Notes: generated from the sequence alone by a model not told the origin. A stretch of 64,000 bases of DNA from Hydrangea macrophylla (GCA_033977485.1 CM066990.1:15194001-15258000); one strand, 5' to 3'. Shown: positions 50,604 to 63,081, numbered from the stretch's first letter. A program made the numbers and translations.

Positions 50604-52286
50604 CACGCTCGTTTGGATCTATAGATGCGTTTTGGAACCCTAGTTTTGATTTGCATGTTGATTTTAGAACTGTTTTCGAAACTGCATCGTCACAGTTCTG
50701 TTTCTGCAGTGTTATCGCAGCAGAATACAAAACTGTGATTGCATAGGATGCAAGGTGGGTTCGATCGATCGAACTTGTTTCGATCGATCGAACATTCTGT
50801 TCTCAATCGATCGAACTAGTTTCGATCGATCGAAGCCTTCTGGTGTTCGATCGATCGAATAGTGTTCGATCGATCGAGACAGATTCTCTGTCCAGGTGTT
50901 CTGTTCACAGTTGTAAAGGTTTTTTAAATTATACTTTAATTTTAAATTATTTCTGTAAAATTTTTTAAATCATTCTGTGAAACAGAATGTTCAAGCGATT
51001 GAACAGTGTTCAATCGATCGAAGGTTCGAGCGATCGAACGGTCTTCGATCGATCGAACCGTGACAGAGAAGTAAGATGCTGTTTTAAGTTCTAATTCAGT
51101 ATGTAAAGTGTTTATATACTGTGTGAATCAATTAAGTGTTCCAATAGTTACATATATTTGTTATGTATGTGTGGATGCGTGTACGACTAACCCTTTTGCA
51201 GCAAAATTAGTCGCTATCTCCCATGGCACCAAGTCGTTTAAATATTTATATTTAATTTGTTTGAGATTGGTGCATGTTGTAATTTATTAATGGTTTGGTT
51301 TTAAGGCATATGTAAAGGGCGCTGGGGCTTCAATCCTACGAAAAGGAAAGTCGCACCGGTTTCCCTAGCCTTTTATTTCCTTTTTGCTATTTTCTTTTTC
51401 TAGATAAATTGTAAGCTTCAAAAGAAGCATAGGTCCAATGTAATAGAATTAGAAATTCCATGAAGATGGAGCAAGGAGCCGTTGTCCATGAAGATGGAGC
51501 CGGAGGCGACCAAACCAAGAAGGTGGTTCTATGGAAATAGAGCCATGGGAGATAGAGGCATTGTTTGAATGCCTAAATTTCACTTTAGTTTTTTGTTTTA
51601 TGTGCTTGTTTTGTGATTGGCGTATAATACATTGTTGCATGCACTTAAAACAAGTTTTCTAAAATAAAATTCAAAAACCGTTTTCAACACATTAGTAAAC
51701 ATTGGATGTTTATGGGAAGTGTGTGGAAACATTTTTCAAAAGCAAAATCCTTAATTTACTAAAGCTTGTGGGAGAGGGTCTTATCAAATGACACCCACGA
51801 TCTTCCATTAACGGTTCATTGTAAGATGAGTAGTGTATTCTGTGTCACCTCGCCAGGGGTGATCATTCCATACGGAGGGTACACTACTCATTGGTTACTA
51901 GATGTGAACTTCCTATGGATAGGATCAATCAGACGTGTTAGAGGGTGACCACCACACGGAGGCGCTACTTGAGACGGTTGTGATTGGATCCTAGTTAATG
52001 GTACACACTAGCTAAGCTATGGATAAGGGATCCCACACGGGGCATTATTCAGAAACTTAGAGATCAAATAGGTTCGGGAGTCATGGCTATTTTGCAAGAG
52101 TTGCATAGCGGATAAGTCATGATAAATCGAAAGATCGAACATTGACCACCACACGGAGGCTTTATTCTTTCGTTTCGATATTCCGGCGATTTTGTTTTTA
52201 AATAAGAGTTTTAAGGATTCTTTTATTTCAAACTGTCAATTTTGATATCCATATTTATTTTGTTTGTTTGATTTTCAGTAATCATA
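50604..52286 (+). other. Copia-3 leader with second palindrome cluster
   Basis: A non-coding leader of about 1.7 kb. About ten more TTCGATCGATCGAA-type palindromes occur at 50760-50880 and 50990-51060, some with GAGC or AAGC variants. Repeated CCACACGGAGG phrases occur at 51951 and 52146, and related CACACGGGGC at 52032. No conserved ORF is seen. Confidence 0.7.
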
Positions 52287-54650
52287 ATGTCTGGATCTGC
52301 ATTTAGTCCACTTGCCACCATACTCACTCAAAACAAGTTAACTGGAAATAACTACACTGAATGGAAACGTAACCTTGACATCGTTTTAACTGCGGAGGAT
52401 CACATATATGTCCTCACCACCCCTAGCCCTGAAGAACACGCGGCAAATGCTTCGGCAGCTGCCAGACGCGAGTTCGACAAATGGAAGAAGTCGAATGGAA
52501 TGGCCCGTTGTTACATTCTGGCCTCAATGGCTGGTGTGTTACAACACCAATTCCAATCGAACGATTCTGCCAGTGACATTATCACATCCCTGAAAAAGAT
52601 GTTTGGGGAGCATGGCAGGCCTGCCAGACAGGTAGCCATGCAGAAGATAATGAGTGCAAAGATGTTGGAAGGTACTCCAGTCAAAGAACATGTTTTAAAA
52701 ATGATTGGTTATTTAAACGAACTGGAGACCTTGGGAGCCAACATCGATGCACAGACCCAAGTTGATATGATCCTCAACTCGCTGTCGCCATCATTCGCTC
52801 AATTCAAACTTAACTATAATATGAATCAAATGGTTTTTTCAATGAGCGAATTAATGAGTTCTTTACTGGCAGCAGAAGGGGTGATCAAACCTGGGGGCAG
52901 CGTTTTAAACGTTGAGAAAAGCGCTTCTTCTTCCCGATCTACACCGAAAGGTAAGAAAGGAAAGAAGAAGGCTGGCACTGGTGGTTCAAGTGTTGGACCG
53001 GTCCCTAAGATTGCAAAATCTAAGGGAAAAGGTAAGGGAAAAGGGAAGGTGGGTGGCCAAGGCAAAGGAAAGTGTTTCCAATGCGGTGAGAAGGGCCACT
53101 GGAAGAGGAACTGTCCAGAATTCTTAGCTACAAGAGTTCAAGGTATGATTGAATCACATATGATTGAAGTAAGTTTTATTACGGATACTTTAAACACTTG
53201 GTGCATTGATTCTGGTACGACTAACCATATCTGTAATTCATTGCAGGGGTTCAGATCAACCAGGAAATGCAGTGATGGGGAGATCGTGCTTACTCTAGGT
53301 TCTAGCGCAACCGTATCTGCGGTTGCTATAGGAGTCGTAGTTTTAGAATTTTCAGACAATAAAGTTTTGATTTTATCAGATGTACTTTACGTCCCTTTAA
53401 TGAGACGTAATTTAATTTCAGTTTCTAATTTAACGAATAATGGTTATTCCTTTCATTTTGGAACTGAAGTTGTCATTAAAAGAAACAGTTCTTTTATATG
53501 TTCTGGTGTTAAATCAAATGGTTTGTATGTGATTACTCCCAATATTTCAAAAGATTCTTGTTTGGAACTTAATAACTCAGTGGTAACTTTACCATCTAAA
53601 AGAAAGGAACCTTCCACTAATCCAACAAGGCTTTGGCATATGAGGCTTGGCCATATCAATCTGAATAGGATTGGCAGACTAGTCAAAGAAGGGGTCTTAG
53701 GCGATTTGGTTCTCGAACCAATGGAAGTCTGCGAATCTTGTTTGGAGGGTAAGATGACCAAAAGGCCCTTTCCTGCAAAGGGCAATAGGACCAATGCATT
53801 GTTGGAATTAGTTCATACTGATGTGTGTGGACCAATAAATATTAGAGCAAGGGGTGGTTATGAGTATTTCATAACATTTACCGATGACCACTCTAGGTAT
53901 GGATATGTGTACCTAATGCAGCACAAGTCTGAAGCCTTTGAAAAGTTCAAAGAGTTTAGGGCTGAAGTGGAGAAGCAATCGGGCACACATATCAAATTCA
54001 TTCGATCTGATCGAGGTGGCGAGTACCTCTCTAATGAGTTTATTGATCACCTCGTACAGAATGGGATTCTGTCACAGTTAACTGCACCTGGTACGCCTCA
54101 GCAGAACGGTGTAGCGGAGAGAAGGAATCGGACTCTTTTAGACATGACTAGGTCGATGATGAGTTATTCAGAGTTGCCGTTATTCCTTTGGGGTTATGCT
54201 TTGGAAACCGCTGCATACATACTAAATCTAGTACCAAGCAAATCTGTTCCCAGGACACCACGAGAGATGTGGATTGGGCGCAAGCCTTCTTTGCAACATC
54301 TCCGGATATGGGGGTGTCCGGCACATGTGCTTAAAGGAAAGATGAGCAAGTTGGATTCTAGATCGGAAGTATGTTACTTTGTAGGGTATCCAAAGGGTAC
54401 TTATGGATGGTATTTTTATGATCCAAGAGAACAGAAAGTGTTTGTTAGTACAAATGCTGTTTTCTTGGAGGATGATTATATCATGAACCATAAACCTAAG
54501 GGAAGGATAGATCTTAGAGAGATAGAAGGAGAGCCCTCAGTCCAACCCGCAGTTGATAACGATGAAAATCAAGAAAATACCACTTCTTCACCCATTTCCG
54601 CACCGGTACCTCGTCGTAGTGGGAGGATTATCAGCCAGCCTGATAGATAG
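52287..54650 (+). CDS. Copia-3 polyprotein: gag, protease, integrase
   Basis: A frame of 787 residues. Gag has [10 protein letters not shown] and [10 protein letters not shown]. The zinc knuckle [14 protein letters not shown] is at about 262. The protease motif [10 protein letters not shown] is at about 305. GAG_pre-integrase ([14 protein letters not shown]) is at about 448. The integrase core has Asp in VHTDVCGP, Asp in IRSDRGGEY and Glu in [12 protein letters not shown], so the catalytic triad is intact. The frame ends at a TAG (54648) in [15 protein letters not shown]. Copia-1 has Tyr at that position, so this is a single nonsense mutation. The frame continues unchanged into RT. Confidence 0.9.
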   Translation: MSGSAFSPLATILTQNKLTGNNYTEWKRNLDIVLTAEDHIYVLTTPSPEEHAANASAAARREFDKWKKSNGMARCYILASMAGVLQHQFQSNDSASDIITSLKKMFGEHGRPARQVAMQKIMSAKMLEGTPVKEHVLKMIGYLNELETLGANIDAQTQVDMILNSLSPSFAQFKLNYNMNQMVFSMSELMSSLLAAEGVIKPGGSVLNVEKSASSSRSTPKGKKGKKKAGTGGSSVGPVPKIAKSKGKGKGKGKVGGQGKGKCFQCGEKGHWKRNCPEFLATRVQGMIESHMIEVSFITDTLNTWCIDSGTTNHICNSLQGFRSTRKCSDGEIVLTLGSSATVSAVAIGVVVLEFSDNKVLILSDVLYVPLMRRNLISVSNLTNNGYSFHFGTEVVIKRNSSFICSGVKSNGLYVITPNISKDSCLELNNSVVTLPSKRKEPSTNPTRLWHMRLGHINLNRIGRLVKEGVLGDLVLEPMEVCESCLEGKMTKRPFPAKGNRTNALLELVHTDVCGPINIRARGGYEYFITFTDDHSRYGYVYLMQHKSEAFEKFKEFRAEVEKQSGTHIKFIRSDRGGEYLSNEFIDHLVQNGILSQLTAPGTPQQNGVAERRNRTLLDMTRSMMSYSELPLFLWGYALETAAYILNLVPSKSVPRTPREMWIGRKPSLQHLRIWGCPAHVLKGKMSKLDSRSEVCYFVGYPKGTYGWYFYDPREQKVFVSTNAVFLEDDYIMNHKPKGRIDLREIEGEPSVQPAVDNDENQENTTSSPISAPVPRRSGRIISQPDR

Positions 54651-55583
54651 ATGTTCTTAGGAGAAGTTTTTGAAGCTGTCTCCATAGAATCTGAATCTGA
54701 TCCTACCACTTACGAAGAGGCAATGGCTGATATTGATTCAGCTCATTGGATTAAAGCTATGAAGGCTGAATTGGAATCTATGGATTCCAATCAGGTCTGG
54801 GATCTTGTAGAACTTCCAGCCAATATTAAACCCATTGGCTGCAAGTGGGTCTATAAGAGGAAGAGAGGATCTGATGGAAAGGTTGAGACCTTCAAGGCAA
54901 GGCTTGTGGCGAAAGGCTATACTCAGAGGGAGGGCATTGACTATGAGGAAACCTTCTCGCCGGTAGCCATGCTCAAGTCCATCAGAATACTCTTATCCAT
55001 TGCTGCATGCCTAGATTATGAAATCTGGCAGATGGACGTCAAGACTGCATTCTTGAATGGCAATCTTGAGGAGGACATCTATATGCAACAACCAGAAGGG
55101 TTCATAGCTGGTCGGAAAGGTAACTTGGTATGCAAGTTGCAAAAGTCCATTTATGGGCTTAAGCAGGCATCCAGAAGTTGGAACATCCGATTTGACCAAG
55201 CGGTCAAGTCGTTTGGTTTCATACAGAATCTGGATGAGCCTTGTGTATACAAGAAATGTGAAGGGAAAGTAATGGCTTTTCTTGTGCTTTACGTTGACGA
55301 CATTCTACTCATTGGGAATGATGTAGCGGCGCTGTCAACGGTCAAGGTTTGGCTAGCTAGTACTTTCGATATGAAGGATCTAGGAGAGGCGAGCTATATT
55401 CTTGGGATAAAGCTCTTTCGGGATCGCAAGCGAAAGATAATGGGATTATCTCAAGCTGGTTATATCGAGAAAGTGCTAACTAGGTTTTCAATGGATAATT
55501 CGAAGAAAGGTTTGTTACCTTTTAGGCATGGTTTAGCGTTCTCCAAGGACCAGTGTCCAAAGACACAAGAGGAGAGGAATCGC
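54651..55583 (+). CDS. Copia-3 reverse transcriptase, cut by Tekay-1
   Basis: It continues the polyprotein frame. The RVT_2-type domain runs from GCKWVYKRKRG through SPVAMLKSIRILLSIAA, QMDVKTAFLNGNLEE and SIYGLKQASRSWN to the catalytic YVDD (in LVLYVDDILLIGND) and FDMKDLGEASYILGIK. Element sequence ends at 55583, in the region before RNase H; the open frame runs on briefly into the Tekay-1 LTR. All visible RT motifs are intact. Confidence 0.9.
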
Positions 55584-58500
55584 TGTAATGCCTGTAATTT
55601 CTCTACGTGCAATAATACGAGTTTTATGAATTTCTATATCTGGTCTATTATTATATTAATATTTTATTTGTGTGACTGTATCAGTGTAATATAATTACTA
55701 ATTAGACTATAATCACTGCACCGACTCGACCGTAATTTGACTTAACTTAGTCATGTACCTGGACCCGAACATCAGAAATAATACCTGTCTGCACGTAAAC
55801 CGAGATCGACACGCATAACGAGGAACTTATGCACGCAAACCGAGAAAGTAGCACACAACCCAAGGTGGGCCCCACTTGGCCGGCCACATGGAAGCTACAT
55901 GCAACCCCATTGACACATGTCACCACCCCATGTGACACTTGTCCACTTGTAGGACACTTGTCCAAACATGCATACATGCATGTGACACCTAGCATAAGTC
56001 TTGCATTATTTAAGCTTCCATGCATATACATTTTTAGTTCTTTTAGACATTACAATCTGCATTTAGAGAGGAAGTTAGGAGACTTGCATGTCCATGAGAA
56101 AAATAGAAGAGAAGAAAGAGGATTAGAAGAGGAGGAAGAAGAAGATTACATCACTTGAAGCTTGTGTCCAAGCTTCCTAAGCTCAAATCCAAAGCCCAAG
56201 CTCAATTTCAAGTTTAGGTGAGTATTCTAACTCACTTTAGAACCTATATAGTATGTAGTAATGTTTAGCAAGAGTTTGATGTTGTATTTTGAGGTTATAT
56301 GCAACATGCAAGTCAAATCTTCAAATTTGGGAAGCTAAAACTTCCAGCAGAGTGTTGTTTAGTAAAACAAACATTTCGAGCAGTTCAAAAATGGGAATGA
56401 GGCTAGGTTTTTTTGGGGAGAAAGCTAACTCATATATCTACAAATAACTCTTCTATAGCTCAGTCTGAAAATCACTTTTTCATAGGTGAAATGTACATGC
56501 AACGAAGTACTTTAAATCTGAGAAACTGAAACTCTCAGCAGAACCTAGTTTAGTAAAATAAATATTTTGAGTAGCTCAAAAATGCAATTGAAGCTAGATT
56601 TTTTTGTACATGAAGCTAATCCAATTATCTACAATGTTCTAGTTTTGAGTTTGATCTACAAATCAATTTATCATGCCCAAATAAATCTTATCAATTCAGT
56701 CGACATAGTAAAATTAATTCTGGCAGATTGTATAACTACTTGTATGATGTGTTTATTAATGATGCTTGCTTTCCGGTACCTATGTGGTTATGGATATCTT
56801 GTGCTATGGTAGTGCTATTGCGTATATGAGTATGTTAAGGGTTTCATCTATATGGTTATTGATATCAAATCCATGTTGTAGATCCACGAGCTACACGCTA
56901 GGTTTCCGTTGTTATGAATATAGTGTGATGACCATAGAGAGTTCATACCCAAGCTATAAGTATGTTGTACGGCACGATTATTGCGTTGATAGTGATTCGA
57001 TAGGTTTCCATTGTAAGTATATTACGACATAAAATAGGATGACGGATGTATAAACGTAACTTCGAAAGTATATTCGGAAGTCCTTTAATGAACTAAATTC
57101 CGAAATGAGTGACGAATGCGCGGTCGGGAAAATGTAAGGGTCGGTTGTGCTATATTAGAAGCAGATTATGATAAGGATAATTGTCAGATAGGTAATCTGG
57201 GCAGCGGAGATCAGGATAGTAAGAACAAGGGATGTGCTGTTGAGTTGTGATGCGGTGATTCTTTGAGTAAAGACTCCTTTCGGTTCTTCGTGACGAAATG
57301 GATGTTCTTGTACTCCGTAACGCTTTCGGTTCTTCGTGACGAAGCGGTGATTCATTGAGTAAAGACTCCTTTCGGTTCTTCGTGACGAAATGGATGTTCT
57401 TGTACTTCGTAACGCTTTCGGTTCTTCGTGACAAAGCGGTGATTCTTTGAGTAAAGACTCCTTTCGGTTCTTCGTGACGAAATGGATGTTCTTGTACTCC
57501 GTAACGCTTTCGGTTCTTCGTGACGAAGCGGTGATTCTTTGAGTAAAGACTCCTTTCGGTTCTTCGTGACGAAATGGATGTTCTGGTATTCCGTAACGCT
57601 TTCGGTTCTTCGTGACGAAGCGGTGATTCTTTGAGTAAAGACTCCTTTCGGTTCTTCGTGACGAAATGGATGTTCTTGTACTCCGTAACGCTTTCGGTTC
57701 TTCGTGACGAAGCGGTGATTCTTTGAGTAAAGACTCCTTTCGGTTCTTCGTGACGAAATGGATGTTCTTGTACTTCGTAACGCTTTCGGTTCTTCGTGAC
57801 GAAGCGGTGATTCTTTGAGTAAAGACTCCTTTCGGTTCTTCGTGACGAAATGGATGTTCTTGTACTCCGTAACGCTTTCGGTTCTTCGTGACGAAGCGGT
57901 GATTCTTTGAGTAAAGACTCCTTTCGGTTCTTCGTGACGAAATGGATGTTCTTGTACTCCGTAACGCTTTCGGTTCTTCGTGACGAAGCGGTGATTTTTG
58001 AGTGAAGACTCCTTTCGGTTCTTCGTGACGAAATGGATGTTCTTGCACTCCTTAACACTTCGGTTCTTTGTGACGAAGTGGTTGATGAACGATGTTTTGG
58101 TTGTTGAAAGATGAAGTGGTTGATGAAAGATGGTTTGGTTAGCAAGGGACACGTTGGGTTTGTAAATGATGTCGGATGTTAGAAATGAATGGTAGTGGCA
58201 TTAAAAATGTCTAGACGTGTCTCCTGAATTGTTTGTATTCCTATCGAATACGTAGTCGGGTACGCTACTAGTTATAATTCGACAGTGAGAACGTAAAGAT
58301 CCTAAAAGATATGTTGAAAGGTAGTAAATGTATTCCTATTGTGTTTTACTATATACGTTCCATTTGATTTAGTTTACTCACTCAGCTTTCACAAGCTGAC
58401 GACGTTCATGTCGCTGGACATTCCCATGTCCAGCTTATCCAGGTAACGAGTACACGGGTTATGATGCTACGCAAGCGGAGAACGTGGAGGAAGAGTACAC

Positions 58501-58846
58501 CGAAGATGGCTATGGTTATGCTAGTTAGAGAGAAGACTAGCAGTTATCCCCTGTGAATGTTTTTGATTATAACCAGAAGACTTAGCATATATTTTGTTAT
58601 AGCTTTTGTAAGGCCCTAGAGCCATAAGACTATGATGTATCTACTCTGATGTAATAGTTAACTAGTATTGTGGCCTTTCTTTGTAATGTATCAATGTGAG
58701 CAGATGATGGTTTTATCCTTTTATTATATCGTTTAAATATTATTATTTGGTCATGGACAATTCGGTACTGCAACCAGTCACGTGCCTCAGGGTCCAAGAT
58801 GAAAATTTTAAATTTTTCCATATTTTGGCTACGCCGGGGCGTGACA
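55584..58846 (+). repeat. Tekay-1 5' LTR
   Basis: The LTR is 3263 bp, starting TGTAATGCCTG and ending CGGGGCGTGACA. A probable TATA (TTATTTAAGC) lies near 56003. It contains the 9 x 92-bp array (57252-58079) and a conserved hairpin CAGCTTTCACAAGCTG near 58386, which is shared with the Tekay-2 LTR. Confidence 0.92.
57252..58079. repeat. 92-bp tandem repeat, nine copies
   Basis: The unit GCGGTGATTCTTTGAGTAAA...GTGACGAA repeats with a period of exactly 92 bp for most copies (AGACTCC at 57271, 57363, 57455 and so on). Each unit has two copies of CGGTTCTTCGTGACGAA, whose core TTCGT-G-ACGAA is an inverted repeat. Because 92 is not a multiple of 3 and the unit is open in all three minus frames, long minus-strand ORFs arise; these are not genes. 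Confidence 0.95.
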
Positions 58847-58854
58847 GGGATTTT

Positions 58855-58866
58855 TGGTATCAAAGC
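58855..58866 (+). promoter_or_regulatory. Tekay-1 primer binding site
   Basis: TGGTATCAAAGC, eight bases after the LTR end; it is a one-base variant of the Met-tRNA site. Confidence 0.85.
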
Positions 58867-58976
58867 TTTAGGTTAAGACGTGTACACCGATTGTCCTACA
58901 CACTTAAGTTATAAACTGTTAGATACCTTTTTCCATCCATAAATACATAAACCTTATGGTAGCTTTGTGATTAGCA

Positions 58977-59321
58977 TGGCTCCTTATTACATCCCGGATG
59001 GATATGGAGGATGGGGTTGATGAGGAGATTGACCCAGCAGTGGGTAGTGACCTAGCAGAGGATGTTGACCCAACAGAGGGTGCTGGTGAGGGGGACGCAA
59101 TGATAGTCATGGAGGCTGGAGAGCCAGAGGTTGAGGATGACTTTGAGGATGACTCTAAGGATGCAGATATAGAGCCTTTGGATAAGGATGAAGATGAGAT
59201 GGTTGATAAGTTTGACCCGTACTTGGACTGGGTTCCACCTATGGAGATTCCAATCTTGGATGATTTTCTACCATATAAGTCAAATATGAAGGACTTTTGG
59301 GATAGGACTCCTATGATCTAG
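58977..59321 (+). pseudogene. Tekay-1 leader ORF remnant
   Basis: ATG 58977 starts MAPYYIPDGYGGWG and stops. It aligns with MDPAQPLYVPDEFGG of Tekay-2. A second frame (58998-59321) carries an acidic segment (DEEIDPAVGSDLAEDVD, DDFEDDSKDADIEPLDKDEDE) and ends DDFLPYKSNMKDFWDR. A deletion with frameshift between the two parts is the simplest reading. The family is not recognised. Confidence 0.5.
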
Positions 59322-59598
59322 AGCCTTACTTGTATTAGGACTAGTAGCCCATCTTTTTGTGTATATAGTATGTACCCAGGCATATAACACAAACTAGTGG
59401 TAGCGTGTACGCCTTTCTATGTAAGTATTTGAAGTTATCTAAAAAGATTTGTTTCCTCTACTTGATGAAATGTATTGATGTGATATGTACTCATATTAGA
59501 ATTGTTAACTACCTTATATCGTTTATATATCTCGTAAACATAGTTAGGACTGGAGGGTAACCAGTAGTTATTCAGTTAGGTTCATAACACACAAACAG

Positions 59599-60365
59599 AT
59601 GACAAGTCAGCCACCTCAGCTTAGGAATGGACCAAGGGGAAGACCTCTGACCCGTTTCCAAGGAAACAAACACCCGTGGAATAGTGGTAAGAAACCAGGA
59701 CACACCTTTCCCCGAAATAAGCATGCAAAACCAACTGCACCACAAGTACCAACCACTACTACCAGGAACAACAAGGATGGATGTTTCAATTGTGGGATCC
59801 CCGGACTACACAGCCCCCAGAACCAACAACCAAGCTAATGTTATATGCTACAACTGACGCAAAAGAGGATGCATGAGCATGGATTGCAATGCACCAAGAG
59901 AAAACTATCATGGGCATACTACTCTAGTCAAACTAGCAAAGGTCGACTAAATCCTATCATACCCGAGGCGGCCAACTATGATGAAAAGGAACAGCAGAAC
60001 TTGGAAGGTACACACTCACTATACGCTAGTCGAGTTAAAGTGCTGGTGCTACAAGTTCATTTATTGCCTTTAAGATTGTACGACAATTGGGTTTAGTACC
60101 CCAAGTACTCGAGGTAGCCCTGAACGCTATATCACCCTTAGGAGTGACCGTAAAGCTGGAAAGAGTGTGCAAGGACTGCACTTTGACATTGGAAGATAGG
60201 AACCTATCCGCTGGTTTAATTGTTCTATCAATAAAGGAATTTGATGTAATCCTAGAAATTTACTGGCTTACTAAGTATCATGCAAAGTTAGGTTGTGCTG
60301 GTAGGTCGATCACATTTTTCAGTACCTGGAAGTACACCCTTCAGTTTTCAATGCAACCCCACTAG
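59599..60365 (+). pseudogene. Tekay-1 gag end and protease remnants
   Basis: Only the C-terminal gag is left: a basic Pro/Thr-rich stretch and one knuckle start (CFNCGIPGLH). The capsid domain is missing altogether. The protease frame resumes at about 60050 with GATSSFIAFKIVRQLG, but the bases encoding the catalytic Asp-Thr just before GAT are deleted (near 60040), which also shifts the frame. Later protease sequence (IVLSIKEFDVILEIYWL) is recognisable. This copy cannot make capsid or active protease. Confidence 0.8.
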
Positions 60366-60568
60366 TGACGCCTTTCTTACAAGTCGTTTAGCCGCTATCA
60401 AAACTACAGGCTCAGATTTGACGATCGCTCAGATTGCGATAGTCCGAGACTATGAGAATGTCTTTCAGGACATTTCTGGATTACCACCAAAGCGCGAGAT
60501 CGACTTTTGTATTGAGTTAGTACCCGAAACGACACCGATATCCAAGGTTTCTTATCGTATGGCCCCCA

Positions 60569-62230
60569 ATGGAAATGCTGGAGCTGAAGAAGCAAGTACA
60601 AGATTTAGAAGATCTTGGACTCACCAGACCGAGCACGTCACCTTGGGGAGCCCCGGTTCTATTTGTTAGAAAGAAGGATGGAAATCTTCGACTCTGTATC
60701 GACTACAGAGAGTTGAATAAGGTTACTATTAAGAACAAGTACCCGCTTCCCAGGATAGACGATTTGTTCGATCAACTACAAGGAGCGACGACCTTTTCGA
60801 AGATTGACTTACGATCTGGGTACCATCAGTTACTTGTCCGGCCGGAAGATATACCGAAAACAGCTTTCAGAACAAGATATGGGCACTACGAGTTCTTAGT
60901 TATGCCTTTTGGATTAACTAATGCCCCGGCGGTATTCATGGATTTGATGAATCGGGTGTTCAGACCCTTCTTGGATCAATTCATCATCGTGTTTATCGAT
61001 GACATCCTTATTTATTCGAAGAGTGATGAAGAACACGAGAAGCATATGAAGATTGCACTTCAGACACTTAGAGAAAATCGTCTCTATGCTAAGTTCAGTA
61101 AGTGTGAGTTTTGGATGAAAGAAGTCAAATTCTTGGGACATGTAGTCTCACAGAACGGAATTTCAGTGGACTCAACCAAGACGGACGCAGTTTCTAGTTG
61201 GAATAGACCAACCAACGCATCGGAAGTACGAAGTTTCCTTGGATTGGCTGGATACTACAGGAGATTCGTGGAGGGTTTTTCAAGGATCGCGTCTCCTTTA
61301 ACCGGACTAACAAAGAAGGATATAAAGTTTGAGTGGAAGGACAAGCACGAACGCGCCTTTCAAGAATTAAAGGAGAGGTTGACCTCAGCGCCAGTGCTAG
61401 CCATACCCAAGAGTGGTGAACAGTACACTATCTATAGTGACGCTTCATATCAAGGACTAGGATGTGTACTTATGCAGAATGGTCAGGTAATCGCTTATGG
61501 ATCTAGGCAATTAAAGCTACATGAATTAAACTACCCTACACACGATCTGGAATTGGCTGCAATTGTCTTTGCACTTAAGATTTGGAGGCACTACCTCTAC
61601 GGAGAGAAGTTTGACCTATTCTCAGACCACAAAAGCTTGAAATACCTGTTCTCTCAAAAGGAATTAAACATGAGACAACGACGTTGGATGGAGCTACTTA
61701 AGGACTACGACTTTAATTTGCAATACCACCCCGGTAAGGCAAATGTAGTCGCAGATGCTCTAAGCAGAAAACCCCACAGGTTAATCGCCTCACTTTTAAT
61801 CAGGGAATGGAAAGCCTTAGAAGCTTTAACGGAATTTGACTTTCAGACTACAAGACCAGGTGTTGGACGACCTTTTGGATGTCTTATGGTGCAGCCAACC
61901 CTCATTAACCGAATACTTGAAGCTCAAAAGAAGGACGAAGGATTGAGGAAATGGTTTGAGAAGGCAAAAGCAAAGGATCCGACTGAATGGAATATTGGAA
62001 CAGACGAAGGATTCAGATGTAAGGAAAGGTTATGTGTAACCGACACGGATGGTTTGAGGAAAGACATTCTGGATGAAGCACATAAGTCGAGAATGACCAT
62101 ACACCTCGGCGGAACCAAGATGTACAAAGACTTAAAAAGGAACTTTTGGTGGAAAGGCATGAAGAGTGAGGTCGTAGAATATGTACCCAAGTGCCCTACT
62201 TGTCAGCAAGTCAAGGAGAAACACCAATGA
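60569..62230 (+). CDS. Tekay-1 reverse transcriptase, RNase H, integrase N-terminus
   Basis: An ORF of 553 residues. RT runs from [16 protein letters not shown] through [20 protein letters not shown] and [21 protein letters not shown] to the catalytic FIDD ([12 protein letters not shown], near residue 148). RNase H follows, with [34 protein letters not shown] and [11 protein letters not shown]. The integrase zinc finger is at the end ([11 protein letters not shown]...CPTCQQVK). The frame stops at TGA 62228. A short frame break separates it from the protease. The domains appear intact, unlike the rest of the element. Confidence 0.9.
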   Translation: MEMLELKKQVQDLEDLGLTRPSTSPWGAPVLFVRKKDGNLRLCIDYRELNKVTIKNKYPLPRIDDLFDQLQGATTFSKIDLRSGYHQLLVRPEDIPKTAFRTRYGHYEFLVMPFGLTNAPAVFMDLMNRVFRPFLDQFIIVFIDDILIYSKSDEEHEKHMKIALQTLRENRLYAKFSKCEFWMKEVKFLGHVVSQNGISVDSTKTDAVSSWNRPTNASEVRSFLGLAGYYRRFVEGFSRIASPLTGLTKKDIKFEWKDKHERAFQELKERLTSAPVLAIPKSGEQYTIYSDASYQGLGCVLMQNGQVIAYGSRQLKLHELNYPTHDLELAAIVFALKIWRHYLYGEKFDLFSDHKSLKYLFSQKELNMRQRRWMELLKDYDFNLQYHPGKANVVADALSRKPHRLIASLLIREWKALEALTEFDFQTTRPGVGRPFGCLMVQPTLINRILEAQKKDEGLRKWFEKAKAKDPTEWNIGTDEGFRCKERLCVTDTDGLRKDILDEAHKSRMTIHLGGTKMYKDLKRNFWWKGMKSEVVEYVPKCPTCQQVKEKHQ

Positions 62231-63081
62231 CCTCTAGGATTACTACAATCGCTACCAATCCCAGAATGGAAATGGGAGCATATCACCATGGATTTTGTTG
62301 TGGGATTGCCGAGATCTCAGCAGAACCATTATGCTATTTGGGTATTTGTTGATTGGCTGGCCAAATTAGCCCATTTTACTACCTACAACATGACCTATTG
62401 TATCGAGAAGATGAGTCAAGTATACCAGCAACAGGTTGTGCGACTACATGGAGTACCGGTGTCAATCGTATCAGAATGTAATTCGAGATTCACTACTAGA
62501 ATTTTGGGAGAGTCTTCCAAAAGCAATGGGAACGTCTCTGACGCTAAGTTCTGCATTTCATCCATAGACTGACGGATAAAAGGAAAGGATGAAAGCATCG
62601 CAAAGCAGATACAAGAAACTACGCGGACAAATGACGTTGAGATCTGGAATTTAGAGTTGGAGATCATGTGCAATCAAAAGTTTCTCCGGCTCGAGGCATT
62701 GTAAGGTTTGGACAACAGAGGGAAAAGCTATCACCGCGCTACATCGGACTATTTGAAATTCTAGAGCACATAAGGAAAGTCGTCTATAGATTGGCGTTAC
62801 CACCGAAGATGTCGGGAGTTCATAACGTATTCCATGTAAGCATGCTAAGGAAATGTCTTCATAACCCGGCACACGAGATCGACTTCAAAGATATCGAAGT
62901 AAAGGACAATGCTACATTCATTGAAGGACCTGTAAAGATTCTGGATCATGGAATCAAGAAGTTGAGAAACAAAGAGATTCCGCTGGTAAAGATTCAGTGG
63001 AAACACCATGACGAAGGAGAAGCCTCTTGGGAGCTTGAATCGGAAATGCGAGGGAAATTTCCTTTTCTTTTTAGTGCCTAG
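62231..63081 (+). pseudogene. Tekay-1 integrase core remnant and chromodomain
   Basis: The core begins WEHITMDFVVGLPRSQ with the first Asp. The second catalytic position reads SECNSRF where chromoviruses have SDRDPRF. The region with the third acid is deleted near 62510-62570. A separate frame (62668-63081) holds the C-terminal part (PRYIGLFEILEHIRKVVYRL, HNVFHVSMLRKC) and a chromodomain (VKILDHGIKKLRNKEIPLVK, WKHHDEGEASWELESEM). Chromodomains guide integration to particular chromatin. The integrase is inactive here. Confidence 0.88.

Larger units (their letters stand above)
49095..55583 (+). mobile_element. Copia-3, Ty1/Copia element (5' part)
   Basis: It has a 5' LTR, a Met-tRNA primer site, a 1.7-kb leader, and a polyprotein through gag, protease, integrase and RT. 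It interrupts Tekay-2 RT; the 5 bp before it are GTTTA (49090-49094). It is itself interrupted at 55583 by Tekay-1, preceded by ATCGC. RNase H and the 3' LTR should lie beyond the window. Confidence 0.9.

Noticed and set aside
55747..56158. ORFs of 94 and 109 codons, repeated exactly at 63291-63702
   Set aside because: They lie in the Tekay-1 LTRs on opposite strands and overlap the promoter. They recur only because the LTR is duplicated.
57252..58079. CRISPR-like array
   Set aside because: The units are contiguous 92-bp repeats without unique spacers in a plant LTR.
57150..58152. Three overlapping long minus-strand ORFs with repeated RHEEPKG-type peptides
   Set aside because: They arise from a 92-bp tandem array open in all three frames. 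They have no start context, no domain and no conservation outside the array.
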